Assembly: GCA_028386065.3 (NCBI GenBank)
Contig: JAKUCV010003070.1
Coordinates: forward strand, 4,834-68,833
Source: Turnera subulata
Taxonomy: Eukaryota; Streptophyta; Magnoliopsida; Malpighiales; Passifloraceae
Direction: 5' to 3'
Length of the DNA: 64,000 nucleotides
Shown here: piece by piece, positions 10,933 through 22,264 of the stretch
Layout: the number at the start of each line of letters is the position of its first letter
Position numbering within the stretch: the first letter of the stretch is position 1
The notes under the pieces: model-generated
What the model was told of the DNA's origin: nothing
Databases searched by the model: none
The model's input: the letters and a program-made list of their open reading frames with translations, nothing else
Translations under genes and position numbers: made by a program

Positions 10933-13900
10933 ATCCAGTATTCCTTTGGAATTGTCGAGGGGCAGCAAAGCCCCAATTTCCTAGAGCATTGAAGTGTTTT
11001 ACCCAACAGTATAAACCAATGATAGTGGTGATTGTTGAGCCTCGTATAAGTGGTGCAAAGGCTGACAAAGTTGTTCGGAAGCTCGGATTTGGGAGATCCC
11101 ACAGGGTCGACGCCCTGGGGTTCTCCGGAGGTATTTGGGTCATGTGGAGGGAGACTCTAGTGTCAATAAATCTATTGGTAAGTAATGCACAGTTTGTTCA
11201 TATGAAAGTAGAAATTGCATGGGGGTCCTTCCTACTTACGGCGGTATATGGCAGTCCAAAGGCCACGCCCCGCAAGTGTCTGTGGCAGAACCTGGAAACC
11301 CTGGCAGTGACAATTTTTGAGCCATGGCTTATTGCAGGGGATTTCAACGCCACCCTCTGTATTTCTGAAAGCACAAGCCAAAGACAATCCCCTTCTTACA
11401 GTACACAAGACTTTCAGGGATGTCTGCTTAATGCGGGGATTCTGGACTTGGGGTTTTCGGGACCAATCCACACGTGGCATAGAGGATCCCTGAAGAAGCG
11501 ACTAGATAGGGCCCTGGGGAATACCGAATGGGTTGAAACCTACCCACTAGCCGAAGTATTCCACCTCCCATTCTTCCATTCAGACCATAGGCCCCTACTG
11601 ATCAGACCTGGAGGGACGGGCTCTAACGACCGAGTCACGAGCAGATTCCTTTTTAGGGCCTCTTGGATGACCCACGGTGAATTCGAACACTTTGTACTAC
11701 AGAATTGGGATGCAAATCAATCTTGGGCTAAAGCCTTGGAGGGGTTTACGGTCAAACTCCACAAATGGCAGAGGGCAACTTTTGGAGGAAGTTTGGCTAG
11801 TAAAAAAAGATTGTTAGCAAGACTCCAGGGGATATAAAATTATCTGGATAGGAAGCCGTCATTGTTCTTATCCAACCTGGAAGTTGAACTGCGAAGTGAT
11901 CTCGACAAAATCCTTGCGTAGGAGGAATGGGACTGGTTCCAGCGGTCAAGATGTTAGTGGCTACAATGTGGTGATAGGAATACCACTTACTTCCATTCTT
12001 CAGTCAAGGTACGAAGAGGGCATAGTAAAATTTCAGCCTTGAAGGATGACCAAGAAAACTGGATAACTGAACCAAACAAACTGAAGGAGATGGCAGTAAA
12101 TTTTTACCGGAATCTATACACAGATGACCAACCGACCCGGGCAGCCATTCCCCTACAAGGGTTATTCCCACCAATTTCGCAAGTCAAGGAAGCATTGTTG
12201 AGAATGCCGGTTACTGAAGAGGAGGTAAGGAAAACTTTGTTCCAAATTGGGCCACTTCGGGCACCAGGCCCTGATGGAATGCACGCCTTATTCTTCCAAA
12301 ATCAGTGGCAGGTGATTGGAGGCAGTCTTTGCAAAATGGTATTCCAGTTTCTTCAATCGCATGCTTGGGAGGAAGGAACAAACGATACCATCCTCACCCT
12401 CCTACTTAAAGTCGAGAGACCACAGTCTATGTCTCAGTTCAGGCCACTAGGGCTTTGTAATGTGTCCTATAAAGTGGTCTCAAAACTCCTTGCAAACCGA
12501 ATGAAGATTGTGCTAAGTGATATCATATCTCCTACTCAAGCGAGTTTTGTCCCGGGGCGCCTCATTACGGACAATATCATACTTGTACAAGAGGTCATCC
12601 ACTCCATGAAGAGGAAATCGACGGGGGTAGGGTTCATAAAGATAAAAGTGGACCTGGAGAAGGCCTACGACCGTGTAAGATGGGAATTCATCAGAAATAC
12701 TGTGGAGGATGCAGGTATACCGGGTGAAATGAGAGAGGCAGTTATGGCATGTCTTACTACCAGCCGTATTAGAGTGAACTGGAATGGAGAGATATCCGAA
12801 GCCTTTATGCCAACACGAGGCCTCCGACAAGGGGACCCAATCTCACCATACCTGTTCGTGTTATGCATGGAAAAATTGAGTCACACTTTCTTTGCGGATG
12901 ATCTCATACTTTTTGCAGAGGCAAATTTGGACCAAGTCACTACCATTTCCAGATGCCTTGAGACTTTCTGTAGCTACTCAGGACAAAAGGTCAGTAAGGC
13001 TAAAACTAGAATTTTCTGCTCAAAGAATGTTTCCTCCTCAGTGGCAAGGTTACTAAGCCATGGATTAGGCTTCCAGTTGACTGAGGACTTGGGGAAGTAC
13101 CTAGGGGTACCTGTTTTGCATGAGAGGGTGACAGGCCAGACAGTTCATCATATTGTCCAAGCGGTTCAAAAGCGATTGAGTGGATGGCAAGCCAAACACC
13201 TCTCATTAGCGGGGAGAATCACCCTAACGCAATCGGTGTTGGGGTCCTTACCAATATACACAATGCAAACAATGAAGATCCCTGCTTCGACCTGTGACAA
13301 GATAGAGCAGTTGTACAGGAACTTCATCTGGGGTTCCACGGAGGAAAGAAGAAAAACACATCTCGTCAACTGGGAGACGGTGACGGTATCGAGGAGATGC
13401 GGAGGTCTGAATCTTCAAAGGCTGAGGTCCTGCAATAAAGCACTGATCATGAAGCTGGCTTGGTCCCTAATTACACGACCAGATGCCCTTTGGGTCAAGG
13501 TGGTTCGAGCGAAGTACATGCAAAAGCAAGGCCGGATACCAGAGGAACTGAAAAAGAAACAAGGCTCACACACTTGGCGAGCTATCTGCGATGCGTGGAG
13601 TGCAGTTTACCAATGCCTCGATTGGAGACTCGGGGATGGTAGAACCACTAAATTCTGGAGCGACAAATGGACGCCCAGTGGCCCCTTGGTGGCAATAGCC
13701 AGTCTGCCGGTACATCACAATTAAGCAGATGACCTGGTGGCGGCATACCACTCTGGAACGACAAGGTGGCAGTGGGAGAAATTCGTGAACAGACAACCAG
13801 TACATGCAGTGCATGAGATAATGGCTTCGAATGAACCAAATGCTTCTCGAGGTGCCGATCGAGTTGGGTGGGCATCAACGGCAAACGGCGAGTTTTCCAC

Positions 13901-14876
13901 AAAGGCTGCCTATCAGCACCTAGAGGGGGATAATTGGCCGGCGAAGGACAAAGTGTGGGATCAGATATGGGGCTGGAAGGGGCCATAACGACTCAAGAGC
14001 TTTCTCTGGCTTCTGTATCAGGGCAAGCTACTTACTAATACCCAGAGAGTAAGAAGGAGGATGACGAATATAGGAGGGTGTGAGAGGTGTGATGGGAGCG
14101 AGGAGACGCTAATGCATGTCATGAGAGACTGTCCGTTGGCATCTAGTCTCTGGAATTCTTTTCTCATCACCCGCACGATTGGGGGATTCTATTCAAGTGA
14201 TGTGAAGCAATGGGTGAGACTGAACTTGAGGATACAAAGTACCACCAGGGACGGATTGGAGTGGAATACTATTTTTGTGTCGGCTTGCTACCTATTGTGG
14301 CAGTGAAGGAATGTTTTAATTTTTGCCGAGAACCCCAAGTGGATTCACAACCCAGAGGGCCTTGTTTTGAAGAAAGCAAAGGAGGTCCAGTAGGTCGAGG
14401 ACCATGATTTCCTAAAGCCATGGACGGAGAAAGAGGAGGACCGAAGTATAACTCTTTGGAGGTTTCCACCTGCCTAGTCAGTAAAGCTTAATGTTTCCGG
14501 CCTTGTGAACCGAGATACGGGCTACGCCACAGCGGGGGGGCTCATCAGGGGCTCTGAGGGAGAATGGCTAGGCGGTGTGGCCCTAAACATCGGGATCTGC
14601 TCTGGTGTACAGGCAGAATTGTGGGGGCTGAGATCGCTCTTGGAGCTCGCATGGGAACAGGGTCTTAGAAGTCTTGAAGTGGACTTGGAATCTCAAGTGA
14701 TTATTGATATGCTCACTTTAAAGGAGGAAAGGTAGGATTTTCTTCCTTCCTTGGCTTGGGACTTTCGAGCATTGATGAGAAGGGAGTGGAATATGAGTTT
14801 TTGGAAAGTGTACAAAAACGCCAACCACTGCGCCCATGCCATTGCAAAATTGATTGTGACTCTTGATAGGGGGTGA
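10929..14876 (+). pseudogene. LINE-A ORF2 (endonuclease-reverse transcriptase-RNase H), multiple stops
   Basis: The start ATG overlaps the ORF1 stop as ATGA. One frame is followed throughout: the endonuclease (FLWNCRGAAKP at the start; GDFNA, and SDHRPLL near 11,580) runs to a TAA at 11,835, with further TAGs at 11,919 and 11,955. The reverse transcriptase segment (12,039-13,724) has APGPDGM, FVPGRLITDN, KAYDRVRWEF, LRQGDPISPYLF and FADDLILF. The usual 25-30 residues between CMEKLSH and FFADD are missing, an in-frame deletion near 12,885. TAA codons at 13,722 and 13,986 and further stops precede the zinc-binding region (CERCDGSEETLMHVMRDC, from about 14,085) and an RNase H segment (14,505-14,735). 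The frame ends at the TGA at 14,874. Nearly all damage is point nonsense rather than frameshift. Confidence 0.9.
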
Positions 14877-15352
14877 ATGGCTTACAAATCCCACCTGATA
14901 TTATCTGGCCCAACTTAAATTCCGATGTACGGGGTAATATTGTGCCCGACTTTACTTGATGTACTGAGTTTTGTGATTTAATGATAGCCTGTGCGGCATT
15001 ATCCAGTTTTCCAAAAAAAAAAGCAGCAAATAGTGTTTCTTTTTTTTTCCCCCTAATATAGATAGTGGACTGGTGGGGTGAGGAAGCAGGGAACATGTGG
15101 GGTTCATGAAAATCACAGAAGACCCACACCGAGGCAGACAGAAGTAATGTCTCCGTGTCTACACTGCCCATTGTTTAGCGCAGTTAGCTCCTTCCTTTTG
15201 TTCGGGGCTTTCTGTGATTGAGTTTTCCCCGAGTGTAATTAATAGTCACCTCCTAGAAGACAGGGGACTAACGGGTTAACACCCTGCATTTTGTATTTTG
15301 TATGATTTTGACTTTATATATGATATAGCATTTCCCGGTTTCGACCAAAAAA
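14877..15352 (+). other. LINE-A 3' untranslated region
   Basis: About 475 bp after the ORF2 stop, ending in GTTTCGACCAAAAAA. The A-run is short, and the foldback element begins some 15 bases later. No other gene is visible; the opposite-strand ORF here is a shadow. Confidence 0.65.
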
Positions 15353-15366
15353 GAAGCCCGGCCAGT

Positions 15367-16108
15367 TTGGATTGGGCTCCTCTCCAGTTAGGAGTAACAG
15401 TAGACATCTTGTTAAGTCAATTTTAACTATTAGATTAAATCTAATGGTTCTTAATTATTTTATAAGATAATTTTTTAACACTGCATTTATTTCTCTTTTT
15501 TTCTTTTTGTTTCTTTCCTTTAACCGATGACATAAACAAAACAACTCATTTAATTTTTTTCTTTTTTCACACATGTTCTTTACTCTCTTGTTTTTTGTCT
15601 TTAACTTATGAAGGGAAACAAAAAAACACCATGAATACTGGATTTGCAGTAAACTTAAAAAACTAGTTGATCATTCAATAGAACTTTCTTTTACTCTCTT
15701 GTTTCTTATTTTCAAATTGTGAAGGAAAACAAATACCATATTTGCAGTAAGGTTAGAAAAAGAAGATAGAGAGTAGGGAAACCATGAATACTGGATTTGC
15801 AGTAAACTTTAAAAAATGTAGATCATTCAATAGAACTTTCATGGTGACTTTTTTTGTTTTCCTTCACAGGTTGAAGACAAGAAACAATAGAGTGAAGAAT
15901 ATGAGTGAAAAAAAGAAAAAATTAAATGAGTTATTTTGATTATGTCTTCGGTTTAAAGAAAGAAACAAAAAGGAAAGAAGAGAAATAAATGCAGTGTTGA
16001 AAAATTATCTTATAAAATAATTAAGAACCATTACATTAAATCTAATGGTTGAGATTGACTTAACAGGATGTCTCCTGTTATCCTCAACTGGAGAGGAGTC
16101 CAATCCAA
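15367..16108. mobile_element. Foldback (long-TIR) DNA element, 742 bp
   Basis: The two halves are reverse complements over nearly their whole length. The outer arms carry TTGGATTGGRCTCCTCTCCAG (left from 15,367; right ending 16,108), then GTTAAGTCAA, TTAAGAACCATT-type and TGCAGTGTT phrases, and matching pyrimidine-rich inner arms. Near the centre, a segment containing ATGAATACTGGATTTGCAG occurs twice in direct orientation (15,629-15,690 and 15,780-15,841). No transposase is encoded and no clear target duplication is visible, so the superfamily is unknown. Transcribed, it would form a very long hairpin. Confidence 0.85.
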
Positions 16109-19001
16109 CCCATTTGCATCTGTCCAAATTTTGAACTCCAAAAGCGGGGTAGTTTGTGAATGGAACAACCAAATGGTATTTTTTTTTTTGCTAATTTGTC
16201 TCTGAAAATAAATGTACCCTATTAATTTAATTGGTTCAAATTTGTAAAGACGTTCCCACAATGCTCCTCCTTAACTTAAAAAAGAAAAAACAGCATAACA
16301 AAATCATTTTTATTATTTCCTAAAAAATGAATTTTTTTATATATAATTATTGGCATTCAGAAATCTATACTAATTGAGTTCCACTGTGTGGAGTTATTCT
16401 TTTCCAATAGTGCTAAGGAAGATTAGTTTTTGAGAATAATAATGCTAGAGTTACTAACATTTTTCTATTAAGAAAGTCTTACAAACATATGTGGTATGCG
16501 TAGATTAGATAATTTTATTAGGAAGTCTTACACACATGAAACGGCATATGTGACTCCTTTAACTAAATGGAATACGAATTTAGTTGCATCCTAGAAACCT
16601 TCGCGTAAGCAAGAAGTTAATTCCATCTAAGAAACTCAATAGTATCGAGAGGCATATCTATTATGCTACCGTCAATAGAAAATGAAGAAAATAAAAAATT
16701 CAAATCCACTAAAGGAGAAGAGAGAAGCCTTAATTGGTTAGAATTTAATTCATCAACATGCAATTTCCAACAAAGATATGGTGAGATTCTATATTTCCAT
16801 GCGGTGATTGCGCTGAAGCAAATGATTATCCCCAGAAAAAAAAAAACAATAATTCCGGTGTATCTTGTCAATATTTGCATACTTAATCTTTCACGATGGA
16901 TAATGTTGTCCGAATTTTTGGTTGGAATGGAAGGAACCCAACATCTTGAAGAATGAAGAGCATAATATGGTTGAATTGGACAAATTCTATAGTGAGGCAG
17001 TGGCAACTAGTATTAATAGTTTTTTTTTCGTTGTAATGGGGTAGTGTTTTGGAAGCTGACTATTTCAAACCCTTCTAGAGCCGAAGTATCGGGCATCTGG
17101 TGTTCATTGGCTCAGAATCCATCTTTACATTTCAACAAAGACTCCTAAAAAGCATTAGGCTTGTAGGCATGGTTTATGTTGTTGTTTCCTTCCAAGGAAA
17201 GACTTTTCTTAAGTGGGCTACCTAACAGCACTTAGGATGAGGACAAGACTAGGATGCCAAACCTCCCTCTTGATTTACTGCTGTCCATTCTTTGGGTTTA
17301 GTATGTTGTGCCAAAGGTCCTTTTTAGTATGGGTTCATAGAAAAAACTTAAAAAGAGGGTCCATTTGAGTACGTTGTGTGTGCCTAGGTCCAAAGTCTAG
17401 CAGCAATATATATATGCATAAATTCCCATTTGGTTAAAAAGTTAAACCAGCCAATTCTGTGGGATCAATGTATTATTGTAAGGGGGAACGTAAGACCGTA
17501 GCGTACGGGTACCCATGTAATTAACCAATTAACCAAGGGATTTTCTTAGTAGAAGATCAATGAATTGATAATGGAGTAAAAAACATATTGGTTGCATCCA
17601 AAGACAACGCTCTAAGATATTGCAGCACCAGTAGAAGGCAAGAGTTCATGGCTTAGGGGACTTCAGGTCTTCAAAATATCCACACTTTGCGTGAGATTGC
17701 AATTCACTTCCATCATTGCTTACGTCTTCTTACTTTTGACATTAAAAATTCAAAAGCATTGACAGAAACTACAACCATTAAACAATTTATTTAGTGGAAA
17801 TTGGTGCCACCAACATCAGGATTAGATGGTCCATCAAATTAAATAAGAAATTAGTTAGATGATCAATAATTGAGTTTTTACTGTTTCCTGCTATTTCTTA
17901 CTGCATGCCATTCCTGATTTCACCCAACTCCAAATGGGTGGGAAATGAATCAATGATTTTCGTTTCCCTTCTTTCCTTTTTGTAATGCTAATCTAGTTGT
18001 TAATTATATTGAAAATTTTAAAAAAAATGGTGCATAAATCATCCTTTCTTACCGAGTGGACAAAAAAATACTTACCCAGTGAAGCGCGGTCCATAAGATT
18101 GCAAGCAATGCACATTTAACTCTAAAATTGTTTCTAGAACCCATAACTTTTCATTGTAAAAACTGATTTCTATTTGAACGGATAAGTAATAAGAAACAAA
18201 TACAAGTTTTTTTTTTGAGGAATAAACGCAAGTTACTTTTCCCTTTTTTCTGGATATAGCAGCAATCGTAGGTCTAGTTTCTTAAAAATTAGATTACAAT
18301 TTTTTTAAAAAAATAAAATTAGGTCAAAAGTAGATACCTTTCTGCTTTAATTAATTTGTTCTAGTTAAGTCGTTGATGTCTTACAAACGTCAACAACAGC
18401 CATATGCTGATTGCTGAATCAAGTCCTAATTACTTGTAAGGTTTTGATATGGTTATTTTTGTTATTGTCTGTTCAAATTCTCTTACAAATTAGAATTCAA
18501 AGTGAAGGACGATACCTGTTGATATGATTCTATTCTTGGTTGGCATACCGTTTCTGAAACAGTCTGGCGGTATGAAGGGGGAAAAAAACGAAAGAAAAAA
18601 CATGCATGAAGAAAGTGACATCGGGGCCAGGGGAGGGGAGCATTTAGGATTCAAAGAATTGAGACAAACTTCCCGTAAAGAAACCTAAGATCAACCAATA
18701 AATTAAACTCCTTAAATATCTGGAGAAAAATGCTAGTATTCAAATAGTACCAGACTTGCCATGTAATGTAACTATACGTAGGAATATCAACAATTTCCTT
18801 TGGAGATTAAACACTTTGGTATAAATTCTGTGTGAAATAAATTTAACCTCTTAAGATATTTTTGTTATTTATATATATTGATAATTATTAAACTCAAAAT
18901 GAATTCTTTTCAAATAAAACTATAAATATGTACGAATGATAAAGATATTTTAAGAAATTGAATTCATTTCAAGAAATTGATATCAAAGGAGCTGAATAAT
19001 A
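16109..19001. other. Intergenic, no gene recognised
   Basis: AT-rich. ORFs at 16,617-17,006 (-) and 16,663-16,956 (+) overlap each other on opposite strands and show no recognisable domain. I see no transposon structure or RNA gene. Confidence 0.5.

Positions 19002-19032
<31 letters not shown>
19002..19032. repeat. (TA)n microsatellite
   Basis: About 15 TA dinucleotides in a row, ending ATATATGCATCG. A short (CT)n run follows at about 19,205-19,221. Confidence 0.95.
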
Positions 19033-19035
<3 letters not shown>

Positions 19036-22000
19036 TCGATACTTAGTATGACGTTTCTTATTGATTTTAGCTTTTTCACAGTGTATTACTATACTATAGG
19101 GCATGCCGCAAAGCGTGAATTCTGCATTCCTGTCAGTTCCACAATATGCAAAGTTTGAGTCGGGCGAGTTAACTTTCAGACTTTTAGTAGTCGATCTCAC
19201 TTTCGCTCTCTCTCTCTCTCTGTCCTATTATTTTTGCTTTCAAGCTTGGCTTGTTATTGGTTTATAGTCATTATATATATGTGGGGTGCAATTGGCTCTG
19301 CGTCCCAATTTAGTATGTTAAAAAAAAAAAATCAAAGCTTGGATTTGGAATTGGATGAAGGAGGGGCGGGATTTTATATGAATTATGCTACTTGTGCATC
19401 CATATATACCAATACCACTGCTCTGCTCTGTCGCATATAGCATATGAATATATGCCACTTTTTTATATGTGGGACTGAACTGAATGGTAGAATGAAAAGG
19501 CTTTCAACTTTTTAGAGGGGAAGAGGGAGGGAGGGAGGGAGTTGGATTGGTGTTGCCTTAAAATTGAAAATTGTGTTTCAATTGTGTGTGTGTATGGGAG
19601 AGAGAGGGAGAGGGAGAAAAAGGCTGGACTTGCACTATCTTTTTCAGTTAAAACTTGAGGGTCTAGTCCCTCTCATAACATGACACTAGAGGGAGGGAAG
19701 AGGGACAAAAATGAGTGAGGGAGAGATAGAGAGGGGAAAACCATCATCATTGCTAAAAACCAGATTATTCCCTGGCATGGGCCACCACGATTCCAAAAGA
19801 GAAAGCGTCACATGTCACCATTCCCATCTCTATTTAATACAACTCCCTCCCTCCCTAGCTAGCTACTATGTCCTCATCTTTCAAATTGCCATCGCCTAAT
19901 CATCCCCTCTGCCAATTTGTTTCCCAAAAATTCCATCATTATTATGTTCCTGCATCCAGTTCCTATATTTCTTTTCCTTCTGTTGCCATTCTCCCTAATT
20001 CTCATGCTTAATCATTCCCCTTTACCTATCCAAATCATTCTCTAAGATTTTATTTATAATAACAATAATCTCCCTTCTTTCTTGAATGCTCTTCTTTCTT
20101 CTTTTTTTTTTCCCATAATTATATGATCATGCCTTTATACTTATTACCTCAGCTCTCGATCTGTATCTTTTGCTTATTGCATCAGTAGCTGTAAAAGAAT
20201 CCACTACCACACCATGTGAAGCAAATCTAGCTAGGCCAAACCAATCAACAAAATTAACTTGAATGAACTTTTAACAATTATTTCTTCCTCCCACAAAAAC
20301 CAATGATCGTTCACTTTTGTGTACTAATATATATATCACCTTATTATTTGGTAATTGATTTGTAGCGACATAACACTCATGATTAACAAATAATCTACCC
20401 CCAAGTTTTGTTGATGCATTTGATCACTGCCGTAGCATTTAATACTACTCCATTTAGATTCTTGTCATTCATTGTGGTAGTATGTTTTTTCTTTTTATAA
20501 TTACTGGTTAAAATTGGGGCTTCTGTTCCGCGGTGCATTGTTCCCTGGCTTCCCTCCCTCCCACATATATAATTGAAAGTCATCGCTTACGCATTTTGTT
20601 AATTGTCTATTATAGTAAAATCAACAACTCTTTTTATTTAATTTTAATTTTAGGGAAGCCAGTGCATGTGCTGCTCCTAAGCTATCACATTTTTTAATTC
20701 CCTTCCTAACAAATAACACATATGCACGGTGTGTGCGTGGAGTGTCCTTTTTTTGGGTAGTTGTTTTTTGATTGTCTACCTGTGATAGTCTGTTTTTAAA
20801 CAAGATTTATAGTATTAAATTCCGCACAAGAACAACAAAGAGCGCGCCGTGGAACAAGTTTTTATAGATAAGTTGGATAGTGGGAATCACTGGAAGAAAA
20901 TGAGGTTTTGTCTTCAGGTGAACGGGCAGGGAAGATCGTCGTGCACATGTTTGGACTGCTCCCTTTTCCAAATTTTAATATATTCAACTAAACTACCTTC
21001 AAAACAAAAAATCTCAGAAGATAGATAGAGTGGCCTTTGACTCTAATACGTCCTCAAACTCAATGAAGCAACAAATTTAGAGCAGCCTGCCTCATATCAT
21101 CTCCCTGCTTTTTTTCTGTGGAATCTCTCAACAAAGAAGGAAAGTTTTAAATTACAATAAAATCAGGGGGTGGGAGTCAAAGATAAGGATATAATGGGCA
21201 AAATATTTAACTCCTTGTTTATGATTGCGGCAGGTAAGGATTCCCCTAATCTCTGCCACCAATCACTCTATATTGTATCATCCCTTGGCTAGTACCAAAA
21301 AGCAGAATGACGGATATCCTGGAGGAAGATATATATACATCCCATATGAGGAAGAAAAATGGGGAGAAATGTTTATTTATATATCCACAATAACCAAGCT
21401 AAACTAAGAGAGGCCAATTTGTTGCAAAATTATTATGTTATAGACAAAAAAAAAATTGTTACAAAATTATAAGAGATAATTAACAAGTCAATAATGACAA
21501 AGCAGTGGGCACACACAAAACTATTGTGCATTTGTCGTGTAACTCAATGGTGTGTGTGTGTAATGTGTATGCTATAGAGCGTTGTTGGACCAGCCATTGC
21601 CAAAAAAAACTTTCCCAGTAGACGATCTTCATTAAAAGTAGTACAAACCGACCTATTTTTATGCTTTTGGAGGACAAGGTACGAGGAAGAAAATTTTGCA
21701 TATCACTACAAGCTAGTAGCTGTGTAGCAGCAGTAAAACCAGGACCAGCATGGGGTGTCTTAACTCTAAAAGCCACCGCCAACAAGTGTTGGAAAGTTTT
21801 AAGAAAGGTAAACAGAGGCAACCAGAGAAACCAGAAAAACTTAACCATATTGTAACCATGTATAATGCCAACAATAAAAGGACAGATAATATCTACACAA
21901 AAATATAGAGTGTGGGCATCCCATATAATATGACTAATAAAGTTCTTGATTATTTGAAAAGAGAGTAAAAAAGAAAGAAAGATATGATGCCGCAATCTAG

Positions 22001-22264
22001 CAAAAAGAAGAGGTGACTGAGGTGAAAAACATTATGGTTGCCTCATCATCATTATCATCAAGATCATCATCACCATCATCGTCACACCACCACCACCACC
22101 ACCACCACCTCCACCTCCACCAAAAACTATTAACACCCACGGTTTGGTTAGCCAGCTGCAGTAAAAGCCCTGCTCATGATCTAGAGGAGGGTTGCTTTTG
22201 TAGTTGTACTTTTCTTTATAACTACTTGGGGGCCGGGGACTTGGCCACCCATTTAATTAATTAA
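19033..22264. other. Intergenic region downstream of the VQ gene
   Basis: No gene recognised. It includes purine-rich GGGAGGGA/GAGAGA stretches (19,510-19,740). Near the VQ stop lies a (CAC)n run (about 22,085-22,122) that would be in the 3' untranslated region of the VQ transcript. The 171-codon opposite ORF at 21,480-21,995 has no recognisable domain. Confidence 0.5.

Larger units (their letters stand above)
9019..15352 (+). mobile_element. LINE-A: near full-length L1-type non-LTR retrotransposon, inactive
   Basis: It has two ORFs in the order typical of plant L1 elements: an RNA-binding ORF1 (DUF4283-like plus zinc knuckle), then ORF2 (AP-endonuclease-like, reverse transcriptase, zinc-binding region, RNase H). 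A 3' untranslated region follows, ending in a short A-run (about 15,347-15,352). The start given is that of ORF1; the true 5' end is upstream and not resolved. The coding frames survive over nearly 6 kb with few indels, but at least six in-frame stops and an in-frame deletion inside the RT make it inactive. Confidence 0.92.

Noticed and set aside
15353..16120. Target duplication for LINE-A or for the foldback element
   Set aside because: Sequences next to the LINE-A A-run (GAAGCCCGGCC) do not recur upstream of ORF1, and the foldback flanks (CCGGCCAGT and CCCATTTGC) do not match, so neither can be claimed.
16617..17006. 129-codon minus-strand ORF with a hydrophobic segment (IIVFFFLGIIICF)
   Set aside because: The segment is encoded by an A-run and AT-rich sequence; the opposite strand has an equally long ORF and no family resemblance was seen.
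21480..21995. 171-codon minus-strand ORF as a possible host gene
   Set aside because: No recognisable domain, no homologous frame on inspection, and composition typical of intergenic DNA.
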